From Thermodesulfovibrio sp. 3907-1M (GTDB lineage Bacteria; Nitrospirota; Thermodesulfovibrionia; Thermodesulfovibrionales; Thermodesulfovibrionaceae), in NCBI RefSeq assembly GCF_040450955.1, contig NZ_CP144373.1, positions 1,716,486 through 1,780,485 on the forward strand: DNA of 64,000 bases, in the 5' to 3' direction. The translations under genes and the position numbers were made by a program. Positions 7,452 through 16,008 of the stretch are shown here, one piece after another. Position 1 is the first letter of the stretch; each line of letters starts with the position of its first letter. A model generated the notes under the pieces. It was given only the letters and a program-made list of their open reading frames with translations, was not told the DNA's origin and did no database searches.

Positions 7452-8834
7452 TTAGACTTCCTCTTGTATTTCTGTGCCTGTGTACTTGTCTGTATAATCA
7501 AGGAATCTTGTATAATCATCAAGAAAAGTAAGATACACAGTGTCAGTAGGTCCATTTCTCTGCTTTGCCACTATTACTTCAGCTTTGCCTTTGTTGGCAG
7601 AGTTTTTCCTGTTGTATACTTCGTCTCTGTAAAGAAAGATTATTACATCTGCATCCTGTTCAATTGCACCTGATTCTCTTAAGTTTGCCAGAGTAGGTCT
7701 TCTATCAGAAGTTTTTTCCACTGAGCGATTAAGCTGACTCAATGCAATGACAGGAACTTTTAACTCCTTTGCCATAGCTTTGAGTGAACGGGATATATCA
7801 GCTATTTCCTGCTCTCTTACATCATATGAGTTTCTGCTTCTCATAAGCTGAAGATAGTCTATGATAACCAGTCCAAGCCTGCCTTTTTCCATTTTAAGCC
7901 TTCTTGCCTTTGCCCTTATCTCAAGAACACTCATCTGAGAGGAATCATCTATGTAAATGGGTGCTTCACTAAGTTTAACAGCAGCATCTGTAATTCTTTC
8001 CCAGTCTTTCTTACTTATAAAGCCCTTTCTGAGACTTGTGGAATTTACCATTGCAATGCTGCTAAGAAGCCTCATTGCGATTTGCTCCTTTGACATCTCA
8101 AGGCTGAAAAAGGCAACAGGCTCTCCAAGCTCTACTCCCACATGCTGGGCAATGTTTAATGAAAAAGCTGTTTTTCCCATTCCAGGTCTGCCACCAATAA
8201 TTATCAGATCCCCAGGCTGAAAACCTGAGGTTAACTCGTCAAGGTCCTTGAAACCTGAAGGAATGCCTGTTATTACTGCCTTTCTCTCATACATGCTCTC
8301 TATTATCTTGAAAGTATGTTTCACCACATCTTTCATATGATAAAAGCTTGTATTTGTTCGTTTTTCTGAAATTTCAAAGATTAATCTTTCAGCATAATCA
8401 ATCATTTCCTCAGCATCCTCAGGCTCTTCATAAACTTTTGTAACGATCTCAGTGCAGGCACGAATAATAGCCCTCAGCAAAGCCTTTTCTCTGACAAGTC
8501 TGGCATGATATTTTATATTTGCTGCTGTAGGAACTACTGTGGTGAGATTTCCTAAATAACTAACTCCTCCAGCCTCTTCAAGCTCACCTTTGTCCCTTAA
8601 ATGTTCTGTAAGAGTGATGAGGTCAATTGGCTCATTTTTATCAAAAAGTTCAAGCATTGCCTGATAAATTTTTCTGTGCCTTTCACTATAGAAATCTTCT
8701 GGTGAAACTATTTCAATTACTTTAGTTATTGAGTCTCCTTCAAGAATTATTGCACCAAGAACAGCTTGTTCAGCCTCAAGGCTCTGAGGTGGTAGTCTGA
8801 GGGCAGTAGCATCTATTTCCTTTAAATAAGCCAT
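7452..8834 (-). CDS. dnaB: Replicative DNA helicase DnaB
   Basis: 460 residues. The N-terminal primase-interaction domain (about 12-115) has PPQSLEAEQAVLGAI; the RecA-like domain has Walker A GGRPGMGKT (214-222), Walker B VIIDYLQLM (near 330) and the arginine finger region. No intein is present. DnaB unwinds DNA ahead of the replisome. The ATG overlaps the rplI stop codon (TAATG), so dnaB is coupled to rplI, a widespread linkage (rplI-dnaB). Confidence 0.97.
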   Translation of the reverse strand: MAYLKEIDATALRLPPQSLEAEQAVLGAIILEGDSITKVIEIVSPEDFYSERHRKIYQAMLELFDKNEPIDLITLTEHLRDKGELEEAGGVSYLGNLTTVVPTAANIKYHARLVREKALLRAIIRACTEIVTKVYEEPEDAEEMIDYAERLIFEISEKRTNTSFYHMKDVVKHTFKIIESMYERKAVITGIPSGFKDLDELTSGFQPGDLIIIGGRPGMGKTAFSLNIAQHVGVELGEPVAFFSLEMSKEQIAMRLLSSIAMVNSTSLRKGFISKKDWERITDAAVKLSEAPIYIDDSSQMSVLEIRAKARRLKMEKGRLGLVIIDYLQLMRSRNSYDVREQEIADISRSLKAMAKELKVPVIALSQLNRSVEKTSDRRPTLANLRESGAIEQDADVIIFLYRDEVYNRKNSANKGKAEVIVAKQRNGPTDTVYLTFLDDYTRFLDYTDKYTGTEIQEEV

Positions 8835-9277
8835 TATTCTCCTACAACATTAATCTTTAATTTTGCACTGACATTTGAATGGAGTTTAACCTCTACTTCA
8901 TGCTCTCCCAATCTTTTTATGGGCTCTAAGATGTTGATTTGTCTCTTGTCGATTGAAAAACCATGATTTTGTAAAGCTTCTGCTACATCTTTTGCTGTAA
9001 TGGAACCAAAAAGTTTCTGGTCTTCCCCAGCCTTTGCTTTAATTGTAAGTTCAAGAGCACTGAGTCTTTCTGCTACTGATTCTGCATCCTGACGCTTTTT
9101 CTTTGCTTCTTCTTCAATTTTTTTCTTTTGATACTCAAGAGCTTTTAAGTTTTTTTCATCAGCAATTAATACAAGCCCTCTTGGCAGAAGATAGTTTCTT
9201 GCATATCCATCTTTTACATTGATAATCTGTCCTGCTTTACCCAATCCATGAACATCTTCTTTGAGAATTACCTTCAT
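8834..9277 (-). CDS. rplI: 50S ribosomal protein L9
   Basis: 147 residues from ATG 9277, which has GGGAGG upstream; an upstream in-frame extension of 13 codons lacks such a site and is not used. The N-terminal domain [18 protein letters not shown] and [12 protein letters not shown] (about 24-35) is diagnostic, with the long connecting helix ([17 protein letters not shown]) and a C-terminal domain. L9 binds 23S rRNA at the base of the L1 stalk and affects reading-frame maintenance. No rpsF/rpsR precedes it here, unlike many genomes. Confidence 0.96.
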   Translation of the reverse strand: MKVILKEDVHGLGKAGQIINVKDGYARNYLLPRGLVLIADEKNLKALEYQKKKIEEEAKKKRQDAESVAERLSALELTIKAKAGEDQKLFGSITAKDVAEALQNHGFSIDKRQINILEPIKRLGEHEVEVKLHSNVSAKLKINVVGE

Positions 9278-9348
9278 TACTGCCTCCCAAAAAATTTTTT
9301 CACTTAAATATATCATACCATATGCACAAATAAGTATAGGAAGTGTGA

Positions 9349-9669
9349 CTATTTTGAGCTCAGTTCTTTCATGATTTTCAATAATGCTTTTTTTAATTCA
9401 GCGTCAGAAAGTTTTCTGTAAAGTTCTATAAGAATAACTTCATCTTCAGAATAAAATTTCCTTTCCTTTTCATATACTTCATGGAAAAATACGCTTACGG
9501 GAACATCAAGGGCTTTTGCTATATCAATAAGCCTTTCTATTGTAATTTTTGATTTCCCTTTTTCATACTTCTGAAGCTGTTGATAGGTTATTCCAATCCT
9601 GTCGGCAAGTTCCATCTGAGAAATCCCTTTTGCCTTTCTCAACTTCTTTATTGTTTCACCTATTTTCAT
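9349..9669 (-). CDS. XRE-family helix-turn-helix regulator
   Basis: 106 residues from ATG 9669 (TTG 9672 directly upstream is an alternative). Residues 1-60 form a Cro/C1-type [36 protein letters not shown]. The C-terminal 40 residues ([17 protein letters not shown]...) are helical, as in the alphaproteobacterial-style CtrA-controlled SinR/DUF-type XRE regulators. It is transcribed away from the receiver-domain gene; an inverted repeat sits in the gap (9709-9734), making autoregulation and control of the partner likely. The target outside this pair is unknown. Confidence 0.85.
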   Translation of the reverse strand: MKIGETIKKLRKAKGISQMELADRIGITYQQLQKYEKGKSKITIERLIDIAKALDVPVSVFFHEVYEKERKFYSEDEVILIELYRKLSDAELKKALLKIMKELSSK

Positions 9670-9708
9670 CAACTTAAAACATTAAATCTTCAACCCCTTC
9701 AAAATCTA

Positions 9709-9734
9709 TCAATATTTAGTTGTAAAAATATTGA
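9709..9734. promoter_or_regulatory. Inverted repeat, candidate operator of the XRE regulator
   Basis: Perfect 9-base arms TCAATATTT (9709-9717) and AAATATTGA (9726-9734) separated by 8 bases. The right arm overlaps the -35 element of the receiver gene (TTGACT 9731-9736). Position between divergent genes, one of them an HTH protein, is the classic place for an operator. Binding is inferred, not shown. Confidence 0.55.
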
Positions 9735-9759
9735 CTTTATATATCAAAAGTTGTATAAA
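9731..9759 (+). promoter_or_regulatory. Sigma-70-type promoter of the receiver-domain gene
   Basis: TTGACT (9731-9736), 17-base spacer, TATAAA (9754-9759). The ATG at 9770 lies 10 bases beyond the -10 element and no Shine-Dalgarno sequence lies between, so the leader would be only about 3 bases. Confidence 0.65.
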
Positions 9760-9769
9760 ATTTATAACT

Positions 9770-10117
9770 ATGAAAAAAGTTCTGGTCATTGAAAATAACC
9801 GACTTGTAAAAGAAGTCCTGATGGAGTATCTACGGTTCTTTGGCTATGAAGGTGAACTTGCTACATCAACTGTAAAATCATTTATAGACTACAAATTTAT
9901 TATAGCCGATTATACAACAATAAAGGAATTAAATCTTCTGGAAGAAATAGCGAGCATAATTTCTCATAAACCTGTGATAATTTTATCTACTCTGAACTGT
10001 CCTGAAGAAGAAATTTTAAAAAATAATGCTCTTTGTCTTACCAAACCTTTTTATATTCATGAGTTTAAGGAGGCTTTAAAGATCGTTGACGAAGAATTTC
10101 ATAAAGAAGCACAGTAG
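9770..10117 (+). CDS. Receiver-domain protein with atypical acidic pocket
   Basis: 115 residues from ATG 9770; a longer frame from 9731 would have to start inside the promoter and is rejected. The whole protein is a CheY-like receiver: MKKVLVIENNRLVKEVL at the start, a candidate phospho-aspartate in FIIADYTT (about residue 45), the switch Ser/Thr in IILST (about 77), and the conserved lysine in LTKPF (about 98). The usual acidic pair after strand 1 (DD or ED) is reduced to E-N-N, so Mg binding and phosphorylation may be weak or absent. No output domain. It is divergent from the XRE regulator and overlaps the RNA methyltransferase gene tail-to-tail by 53 bases. Confidence 0.75.
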   Translation: MKKVLVIENNRLVKEVLMEYLRFFGYEGELATSTVKSFIDYKFIIADYTTIKELNLLEEIASIISHKPVIILSTLNCPEEEILKNNALCLTKPFYIHEFKEALKIVDEEFHKEAQ

Positions 10118-10847
10118 CAGCTATGGCAACATTCAGACTTTCTGTTTTACCTTTATGGGGAATTCTGCAACTTATATGTTTTATTGTCTTTAGCTCTTCA
10201 CTTACTCCATGAGATTCATTCCCAAAAGCAACTGCTAATGAACCAGTAAAATCAACATTAAAACAGTGCAATTTTGCCTTTAAATCTGTTATTACAAGCT
10301 TAAGTTTATTTTTCAAGATGAAGTCTTTAATATCTTTTACAGAAGCCTTTATCACTGGAATAAAAAATATGCTTCCTGCGGATGCTCTTAAAACCTTGCC
10401 TGAAAGGGGATTGCATGTTCCTGGAGTGGTCAGCAGAGCTTCTGCACCAAGAGCCTCAGAAGCACGAATGATTGTTCCAAGATTTCCTGGATCCTGAATT
10501 CTGTCTGCAATAACGGCGAGTTTTGGATTTTTGATTTCATTGAGATTTTTATACTTAAATTTTGCTACTGCAAATATTCCCTGAGGAGTTACTGTTTCAG
10601 ATATTGTCTTTGCAATCCTTTCAGAAATGCCTGTAACCAGGATTTTGCTTTTAAAAGTTTTAAAAAACTCCCTTTGTTTCTCAATAAAATCTTCTGTAAC
10701 AAGTACTTCCTCAATCTGAACATAATCAGAGGTAAGGGCTGCTTCAATAAGATTTATTCCTTCAATAAAGATTTTTTCCTCTGGTTTTTTGATGATTTTC
10801 TTTATTTCTTTTATTAATGGATTTTCAGGACTTTGGATCCACTTCAT
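10065..10847 (-). CDS. TrmH/SpoU family RNA 2'-O-methyltransferase
   Basis: 260 residues. N-terminal substrate-binding domain (1-95), then the SPOUT knot with the three family motifs: [19 protein letters not shown] (motif 1), [11 protein letters not shown] (motif 2) and [22 protein letters not shown] (shown in part; motif 3, near 230-250). It would methylate a ribose 2'-OH in rRNA or tRNA using S-adenosylmethionine; whether it is RlmB-like or TrmH-like cannot be said. The ATG overlaps the stop of the NAD(P)HX repair gene (ATGA). Its last 53 bases lie under the receiver gene on the other strand. Confidence 0.9.
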   Translation of the reverse strand: MKWIQSPENPLIKEIKKIIKKPEEKIFIEGINLIEAALTSDYVQIEEVLVTEDFIEKQREFFKTFKSKILVTGISERIAKTISETVTPQGIFAVAKFKYKNLNEIKNPKLAVIADRIQDPGNLGTIIRASEALGAEALLTTPGTCNPLSGKVLRASAGSIFFIPVIKASVKDIKDFILKNKLKLVITDLKAKLHCFNVDFTGSLAVAFGNESHGVSEELKTIKHISCRIPHKGKTESLNVAIAATVLLYEILRQRSLKPP

Positions 10848-12364
10848 TGACTGAGCTCAATAAAAGCTTCTGGAAGGTTTTCAATCAAATCTCCGGCAAT
10901 AAGACCATGATATCCTTTCTTTTTAGCAGCTATGTCTCCACTTAATCCATGAATGAAACAACCAAGCACAGAAGCATGAAAAGGAGTGAGTCCCTGCCCA
11001 ATAAGTGAAGCAATTATGCCTGTGAGAACATCTCCTGAACCTGCTGTTGCCATTCCTGGATTTCCTGTTGTATTTAAATATACGCTACCCTGAGGCTCAG
11101 CAACTACTGTTGGAACTCCTTTTAAAACAAGGACAACATTTAATTGGTTCGCTACTTTTTGAGCAATATCAACTCTCTGTTTTTCAATATCTTTGACTGC
11201 CATGTTTATAAGTCTGCTTAACTCACCAGGATGAGGCGTAAGAACAATCTCAGAGCGAGCTTGCTTGAGAACATCTGAGATTTTTCCAAGAACTGTTATA
11301 CCATCAGCATCAATTACAATTGGACATGGACAGTTTAAAATAAGCTCTTTTAAAATGATCTCAATATCTTCATTAACTCCAACTCCAGGACCAAAGGCAA
11401 CAGAGTTTGCCTTTGCATTTATAAATTCCATAATTTCAGGTAAAGCCTGCCTTGAAAGGGTATTCATTGTGCATGCAAGAGGAAGAATCATCTCCTCAAG
11501 AACCTTACTCTGAAAAACAACTTTAAGTGCTGCAGGAACTGCCATTGTTACAAGTCCAGAACCTGCCCGCAAAGCAGCCTTTGCTGTCATGACTGCTGCA
11601 CCTGTTTTTCCTGTAGAACCTGCAATCACAAGAACATGCCCGTATCTTGTTTTATGAGAATACTCAGGTCTCGGAGGAATAAGGCAGCAGGCAAGATGTT
11701 TTTCAATTGTTGAAATCTTTAAATTTTCAGACTCTGTTAATTCTTTTGGAAATCCGATATCTTCAATAAAAAGCTTACCTGTATACTCTTTTCCTGGAAA
11801 AAGTAAATGCCCTCTTTTTGGAAGTCCGAAAGTTACAGTTATTTTTGCTCTAATAGCAACTCCGAGAACTTCTCCTGTATCTGAGGATATTCCTGAGGGA
11901 ACATCAACAGCTAAAACGAATTTTTTTAGAGAATTTAAATTTTCAATGAATTGGGCAATTTCACCTTCAATTGCTTTTTTAAGTCCTGTTCCAAAGATTG
12001 CATCAATAATTACATCTGCCTGCATTATTTCCTCATCTCCGGGATAACCATCAATCACTGGCACTCCAAATTTTTTTGCAATATCAAGTTGATTTTTGCA
12101 ATCACTGGAAAGTTTTTCATCGGGAAAAAGCTGAAAAATTTTTACATCTTTAATTTTATTTTTAAGTATTCTTGCACAGGCAACTCCATCACCACCATTG
12201 TTTCCTGGTCCTGCAAGAACAATAACATTTTCTGGATTAAGCTCAAGCACATGCTCACTAACAGCTAAGGCAGCTCTTTCCATTAATACCATTGAAGGAA
12301 TGCCGTAATGCTCAATGGTTAGTCTATCAATTTCTGCCATTTCACGGGATGTGACGACTTTCAT
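10844..12364 (-). CDS. nnr: Bifunctional NAD(P)HX epimerase / ADP-dependent NAD(P)HX dehydratase
   Basis: 506 residues from ATG 12364; a 60-codon upstream frame runs through the repeat patch and is not coding. The N-terminal half is the epimerase (NnrE) with [15 protein letters not shown] near 57-71; the C-terminal half is the ribokinase-like dehydratase (NnrD) with [14 protein letters not shown], the HPGE segment and the [16 protein letters not shown] signature near 435-450. Together they repair hydrated NADH and NADPH, a metabolite-damage product that is made faster at high temperature. Length matches the YjeF fusion enzymes. Confidence 0.94.
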   Translation of the reverse strand: MKVVTSREMAEIDRLTIEHYGIPSMVLMERAALAVSEHVLELNPENVIVLAGPGNNGGDGVACARILKNKIKDVKIFQLFPDEKLSSDCKNQLDIAKKFGVPVIDGYPGDEEIMQADVIIDAIFGTGLKKAIEGEIAQFIENLNSLKKFVLAVDVPSGISSDTGEVLGVAIRAKITVTFGLPKRGHLLFPGKEYTGKLFIEDIGFPKELTESENLKISTIEKHLACCLIPPRPEYSHKTRYGHVLVIAGSTGKTGAAVMTAKAALRAGSGLVTMAVPAALKVVFQSKVLEEMILPLACTMNTLSRQALPEIMEFINAKANSVAFGPGVGVNEDIEIILKELILNCPCPIVIDADGITVLGKISDVLKQARSEIVLTPHPGELSRLINMAVKDIEKQRVDIAQKVANQLNVVLVLKGVPTVVAEPQGSVYLNTTGNPGMATAGSGDVLTGIIASLIGQGLTPFHASVLGCFIHGLSGDIAAKKKGYHGLIAGDLIENLPEAFIELSQ

Positions 12365-12439
12365 ATCAAAATTATACCATACAGGAGAGATAAATTCAGG
12401 ATAATGTCTAAATTTGCCGATAAAGATAGAAAAACTTTC

Positions 12440-12645
12440 ACTGGTCATTGTGAGTAGCAGTAGGGTGCGTGGCAGTATCATTATTTTTTTGCATTGAGTA
12501 GGATGAGATTCCTCACTCCACTCATGCTCCGCTCGGAATGACACACCACTTTGTCATCCCGAGGCGAAGGCAGTGTCTTCTTCCGATGGCGAAAAAAGCG
12601 GAAGAGATTCCTCGCCTGCTTACGCAGGTTCGGCATGACGATTTC
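12440..12645. repeat. Second patch of dispersed palindromic repeats
   Basis: The 363-base gap between the nnr and lysC genes holds two elements of the same family as at 1178-1354. The first spans about 12444-12542 (GTCATTGTGAG ... CTCGGAATGAC). The second spans about 12550-12640 (TTTGTCATCCCGAGG ... GGCATGAC), with the inner GAGATTCCTCG motif at 12604-12614. Each has inverted ends and would fold into an imperfect hairpin. No coding potential of its own beyond chance frames. The lysC promoter must lie in 12645-12727; I see no strong consensus. Confidence 0.8.
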
Positions 12646-12727
12646 TAATGATATTTTAAGATAATTGTAAAAAAGTGAAGAATTTTTACATAATAGAAAA
12701 ACTCAAATTTCCGAGATGGAGGCATCT

Positions 12728-13945
12728 ATGCTTATTGTTCAAAAATATGGTGGAACTTCTGTTGCAAACATTGAAAGAATAAAAGCTGTTGCAGAAAGGG
12801 TTTCAAAAACTGTTAAAGAAGGCAATAAAGTTGTTGTTGTTGTTTCTGCAATGGCTGGAGAGACAGACAAACTCATTGGACTTGCTCATCAGGTATGTTC
12901 AAACCCTCCAGAAAGGGAAATGGATTTACTTCTTTCCTCTGGAGAAAGAGTTACTGCTGCACTTACAGCAATGGCTTTATGCGAACTGGGACACAAGGCA
13001 ATTGCTCTTACTGGAAGGCAGATGGGAATAATTACCGATGCAGTGCATACAAAGGCACGAATTGAGAAAATTATCGCAACCCGAGCATTGAAAGCTCTTG
13101 AAGACGGTTATATTGTAGTGGCTGCAGGCTTTCAGGGGATTACGGAAACAGAGGATGTAACAACGCTTGGCAGAGGTGGCTCTGATCTTACGGCAGTTGC
13201 CATTGCAGCTGCATTGAATGCTGATTTATGTGAAATTTACACAGATGTTGATGGTGTATTTACTGCTGATCCAAATATTGTCCCCAATGCTCGTAAGCTT
13301 GATAAGATTTCTTATGAGGAAATGCTTGAACTTGCTTCACTGGGAGCAAAGGTTTTGCAAACTCGTTCTGTAGAGTTTGCAATGAAATACAATGTCCCTG
13401 TAATAGTTCGTTCAAGCTTTAACTGGAATCCCGGAACATTAGTTACAAAGGAGGATAAAGACATGGAAAAAGTGGTAGTATCAGGCATTGCCCATGACAA
13501 AAATCAAGCAAAAATAACAATTCTTAAAGTTCCTGACAGACCTGGAATAGCAGCAAAACTTTTCAAAGCAGTGGCAGATGCAAATATTGTTGTTGACATG
13601 ATTGTTCAGAACATAAGCAGTGATGGTAAAGCAACTGACATTTCTTTTACAGTTCCAAAAGCTGATGCTAAAAAAGCTCTTGAGCTTACAGAGAAAATTT
13701 CCAGAGAACTGGGAGCCGAGGGAGTTCTTTTAAACGAGGGGATAGCGAAAATTTCCATTGTAGGTGTTGGCATGAGAACACATTCAGGAGTGGCAGCTCA
13801 GATGTTTGAAGCCCTTGCCAACCATGGAATAAACATAATGGCAATAAGCACATCGGAGATAAAGATTTCATGCCTTATTGATGCTAAATATACTGAACTT
13901 GCTGTAAGAGTGCTTCATGATACATTTAAATTAGGTGAGCAGTAA
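12728..13945 (+). CDS. lysC: Aspartate kinase (alpha subunit)
   Basis: 405 residues from ATG 12728, preceded by GATGGAGG. The kinase domain opens with [13 protein letters not shown] and has the GRGGSDLTA substrate loop (near 150) and EIYTDVDGV (near 170); two ACT domains form the C-terminal third ([17 protein letters not shown] near 280, and [23 protein letters not shown]-like, [13 protein letters not shown] near 345), the site of lysine and/or threonine feedback. It phosphorylates aspartate, the first step to Lys, Met, Thr and diaminopimelate. A strong internal ribosome site and in-frame ATG at 13463 indicate an independent beta subunit. The stop overlaps the argJ start. Confidence 0.95.
   Translation: MLIVQKYGGTSVANIERIKAVAERVSKTVKEGNKVVVVVSAMAGETDKLIGLAHQVCSNPPEREMDLLLSSGERVTAALTAMALCELGHKAIALTGRQMGIITDAVHTKARIEKIIATRALKALEDGYIVVAAGFQGITETEDVTTLGRGGSDLTAVAIAAALNADLCEIYTDVDGVFTADPNIVPNARKLDKISYEEMLELASLGAKVLQTRSVEFAMKYNVPVIVRSSFNWNPGTLVTKEDKDMEKVVVSGIAHDKNQAKITILKVPDRPGIAAKLFKAVADANIVVDMIVQNISSDGKATDISFTVPKADAKKALELTEKISRELGAEGVLLNEGIAKISIVGVGMRTHSGVAAQMFEALANHGINIMAISTSEIKISCLIDAKYTELAVRVLHDTFKLGEQ
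13447..13945 (+). promoter_or_regulatory. Internal ribosome site and in-frame start for aspartokinase beta subunit
   Basis: AAAGGAGGA at 13447-13455 stands 7 bases before an in-frame ATG at 13463-13465 (codon 246 of lysC). Translation from there gives a 160-residue protein, [17 protein letters not shown]..., consisting of the two ACT domains alone. The same arrangement, with a start at the equivalent place, makes the beta subunit of the alpha2beta2 aspartokinases of Bacillus and Corynebacterium. The site is stronger than the one in front of many whole genes here. Confidence 0.75.
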
Positions 13946-15123
13946 TGGATATTGTTTCACCTGAAGGATTTTTTTATTCAGTTGCAAAGGCGGGGATTAA
14001 GTACCAAGACAGGTATGATGTGGCTTTAATTTATTCTAAAAAGCCTGCTCAGGTTGCAGGAGTTTTTACTACCAATCAGATAAAAGCTGCTCCTGTAAAA
14101 ATTTGTATGAAAAGAATACGCTCAGGACAGGCTCAGGCATTGATTTTAAACAGTGGAAATGCCAATGCCTGCACAGGCCAGAAAGGAATTGAGGATGCAT
14201 TAAAAATAACGGATTATCTGGCAGAAAAACTCAATATTAATAAAGAACATGTTTTACCACTTTCAACAGGAGTTATTGGAGTGCATTTGCCTGTTGAAAA
14301 AATCATTAAAGGAGTTGATGAACTTGTAAACAGGCTTGGCAATGCTCAGCCTATACAGGTTGCAGAAGCAATAATGACAACCGATACTTTCCCAAAGCTT
14401 ACATACAGGCAAATTGGAGAGGATACTGCTGTCACGATTCTGGGAATATGTAAGGGCGCTGGAATGATCTGTCCAAATATGGCAACAATGCTGTGTGCAA
14501 TAGTTACTGATGCGAAGATAAGTTCGGATTTGATGAAAGAGGCTTTAAGAGATGCTGTGGCACAGAGCTTTAACTCAATTACAGTTGACGGAGACATGTC
14601 AACAAATGATACGGTTTTAATGCTTGCGAATGGAGAATCTGATGTAAAGATTGAAAGAAAAACCACTCTATGGAAGCAGTTTAAGGGAGCTCTTAATGAG
14701 CTGTGTATTGAGCTTTCAAAAATGATAGTGAAAGATGGAGAAGGAGCAACAAAATTCATAACAGTTAATGTTAAAGGAGCTAAGACAGCTCAGGATGCAA
14801 AAAGAGTTGCCAGGGCTGTGGCAAATTCCCTTCTGGTTAAAACAGCCTTTTATGGATGTGACCCCAACTGGGGCAGAGTAATTGCTGCTGTGGGATACTC
14901 TGGAGTTGCTGTAAAGGAAGAAAAAATTGAGATTTATATAAATGGTATCTGCCTTTTTAACAGAGGCTTTCCCACAATGAGACAGGAGGAACTCAAGGAA
15001 ATTCTTAAAGAGCATGAAATTGAGATTTTGATTAACTTAAATCTCGGTACAGGGAAAGCAACTGTTTTCACAACTGATTTATCGGAAGAATATGTGAGAA
15101 TAAACTCTGCATACACTACATAA
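13945..15123 (+). CDS. argJ: Bifunctional ornithine acetyltransferase / N-acetylglutamate synthase
   Basis: 392 residues. The self-cleavage site is in CPNMATMLCAI (Ala180-Thr181), giving two chains, with Thr181 as nucleophile. Other marks: NSGNANACTG (69-78), STGVIG (107-112) and CDPNWGRVI near the C-terminus. It transfers acetyl from N-acetylornithine to glutamate in the cyclic arginine pathway and often also uses acetyl-CoA. ATG overlaps the lysC TAA by one base (TAATG), so it is translationally coupled to lysC. An ABC of lysine/arginine precursors in one unit. Confidence 0.96.
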   Translation: MDIVSPEGFFYSVAKAGIKYQDRYDVALIYSKKPAQVAGVFTTNQIKAAPVKICMKRIRSGQAQALILNSGNANACTGQKGIEDALKITDYLAEKLNINKEHVLPLSTGVIGVHLPVEKIIKGVDELVNRLGNAQPIQVAEAIMTTDTFPKLTYRQIGEDTAVTILGICKGAGMICPNMATMLCAIVTDAKISSDLMKEALRDAVAQSFNSITVDGDMSTNDTVLMLANGESDVKIERKTTLWKQFKGALNELCIELSKMIVKDGEGATKFITVNVKGAKTAQDAKRVARAVANSLLVKTAFYGCDPNWGRVIAAVGYSGVAVKEEKIEIYINGICLFNRGFPTMRQEELKEILKEHEIEILINLNLGTGKATVFTTDLSEEYVRINSAYTT

Positions 15124-15224
15124 AAGCTGAATTTGCCGATAGAGAATTAAGCTGTTTTTTTGATTCGCTCAATCCATTTTAATTATAATGGCATTTCTAA
15201 ACAAAAAATATGATATAATTAACT

Positions 15225-15674
15225 ATGCCTGAAGTTATAGAAAAAATATCAAGAGAAGAACTGGAAACCCTTGTAAAGGAAATTATTGAAGGTCTTGTTC
15301 GTCAGAATGAACAAAGAGCAAGGGAATTATCCATTATTGAAAGAATCATCAGAGTTGAGGAAGAACTAAAGGCATTAAGAGAAATTGAAAATGCAAGATT
15401 TGATGCAATGCAGGAGAGATTTGAGGTGATTCAGCAACAGATGAAAGCTTATCATGAGGCAGTTGACAAGAGATTTGAGGCGATTCAGCAACAGATGAAA
15501 GCTTATCATGAGGCAGTTGACAAGAGATTTGAGGCAGTTGAAAAGAGATTTGAGGCAGTTGACAAAAGATTTGAAGCGTTGGAGAGAAGAGTTCAATTTT
15601 TACAGTGGTTTATGGGTGTTGGTTTTACATTCATAAGTATTCTTATTGCTATTTTTGGATTAATCAGACATTGA
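15225..15674 (+). CDS. Coiled-coil protein with C-terminal membrane anchor and internal tandem repeat
   Basis: 149 residues, no named family recognised beyond the general class of coiled-coil/C-tail-anchored proteins. Residues 1-65 are charged helix; 66-125 contain an 18-residue (54-base) unit with FEVIQQQMKAYHEAVDKR, repeated nearly perfectly (DNA copies starting 15428 and 15482), followed by 7-residue repeats of the form xRFEAVx. The last 23 residues (WFMGVGFTFISILIAIFGLI) are one membrane helix with a short His end, so the coil should face the cytoplasm or periplasm on a single anchor. TATAAT at 15214-15219 stands 5 bases before the ATG, with no Shine-Dalgarno sequence. It lies between argJ and clpS. 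Confidence 0.75.
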   Translation: MPEVIEKISREELETLVKEIIEGLVRQNEQRARELSIIERIIRVEEELKALREIENARFDAMQERFEVIQQQMKAYHEAVDKRFEAIQQQMKAYHEAVDKRFEAVEKRFEAVDKRFEALERRVQFLQWFMGVGFTFISILIAIFGLIRH

Positions 15675-15702
15675 GCAATTTTTAATTTTCCCTTATTACA
15701 AA

Positions 15703-16008
15703 ATGAAAGAAAGAGTCTTCCTTGAAGAAGAACAGGAAATCTCAATTGACCAACCTGAACTTTACAGAGTTTATCTCCTGAATGATGATTACACTACAAT
15801 GGATTTTGTTGTCCATGTTTTAATGACAATTTTTGAAAAATCAAAGGTAGAAGCTACCAGAATAATGCTTTATGTTCACAGACACGGAAAAGGTCTTGCA
15901 GGTATTTATCCAAAGGAGATTGCTGAAACAAAGGTAGCCCAGGTGGAAAGCCTTGCAAGAGCCAATGGTTTTCCGTTAAAATGCAGTATAGAAAGAGATG
16001 ATCAATAA
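15703..16008 (+). CDS. clpS: ATP-dependent Clp protease adaptor ClpS
   Basis: 101 residues. The ClpS core YRVYLLNDDYTTMDFVVHVL (20-39) carries the N-degron pocket and the HxHGKGLAGIYPKEIAETK segment follows. ClpS binds proteins with N-terminal Leu, Phe, Tyr or Trp and hands them to ClpA. No Shine-Dalgarno sequence is evident before ATG 15703. The end overlaps clpA by 11 bases, so the pair is co-translated, as in most bacteria with ClpA. Confidence 0.95.
   Translation: MKERVFLEEEQEISIDQPELYRVYLLNDDYTTMDFVVHVLMTIFEKSKVEATRIMLYVHRHGKGLAGIYPKEIAETKVAQVESLARANGFPLKCSIERDDQ

Noticed and set aside
7451-7555. N-terminal extension of the MEMO gene by 35 codons
   Set aside because: Lies inside dnaB in another frame; the family begins at ATG 7450.
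12365-12544. N-terminal extension of the nnr gene by 60 codons
   Set aside because: The added part is translated repeat sequence; the ATG at 12364 gives the normal family start.
15428-15600. CRISPR or VNTR array
   Set aside because: The 54-base repeats are in frame within the coiled-coil gene and have no spacers; it is an internal coding repeat.
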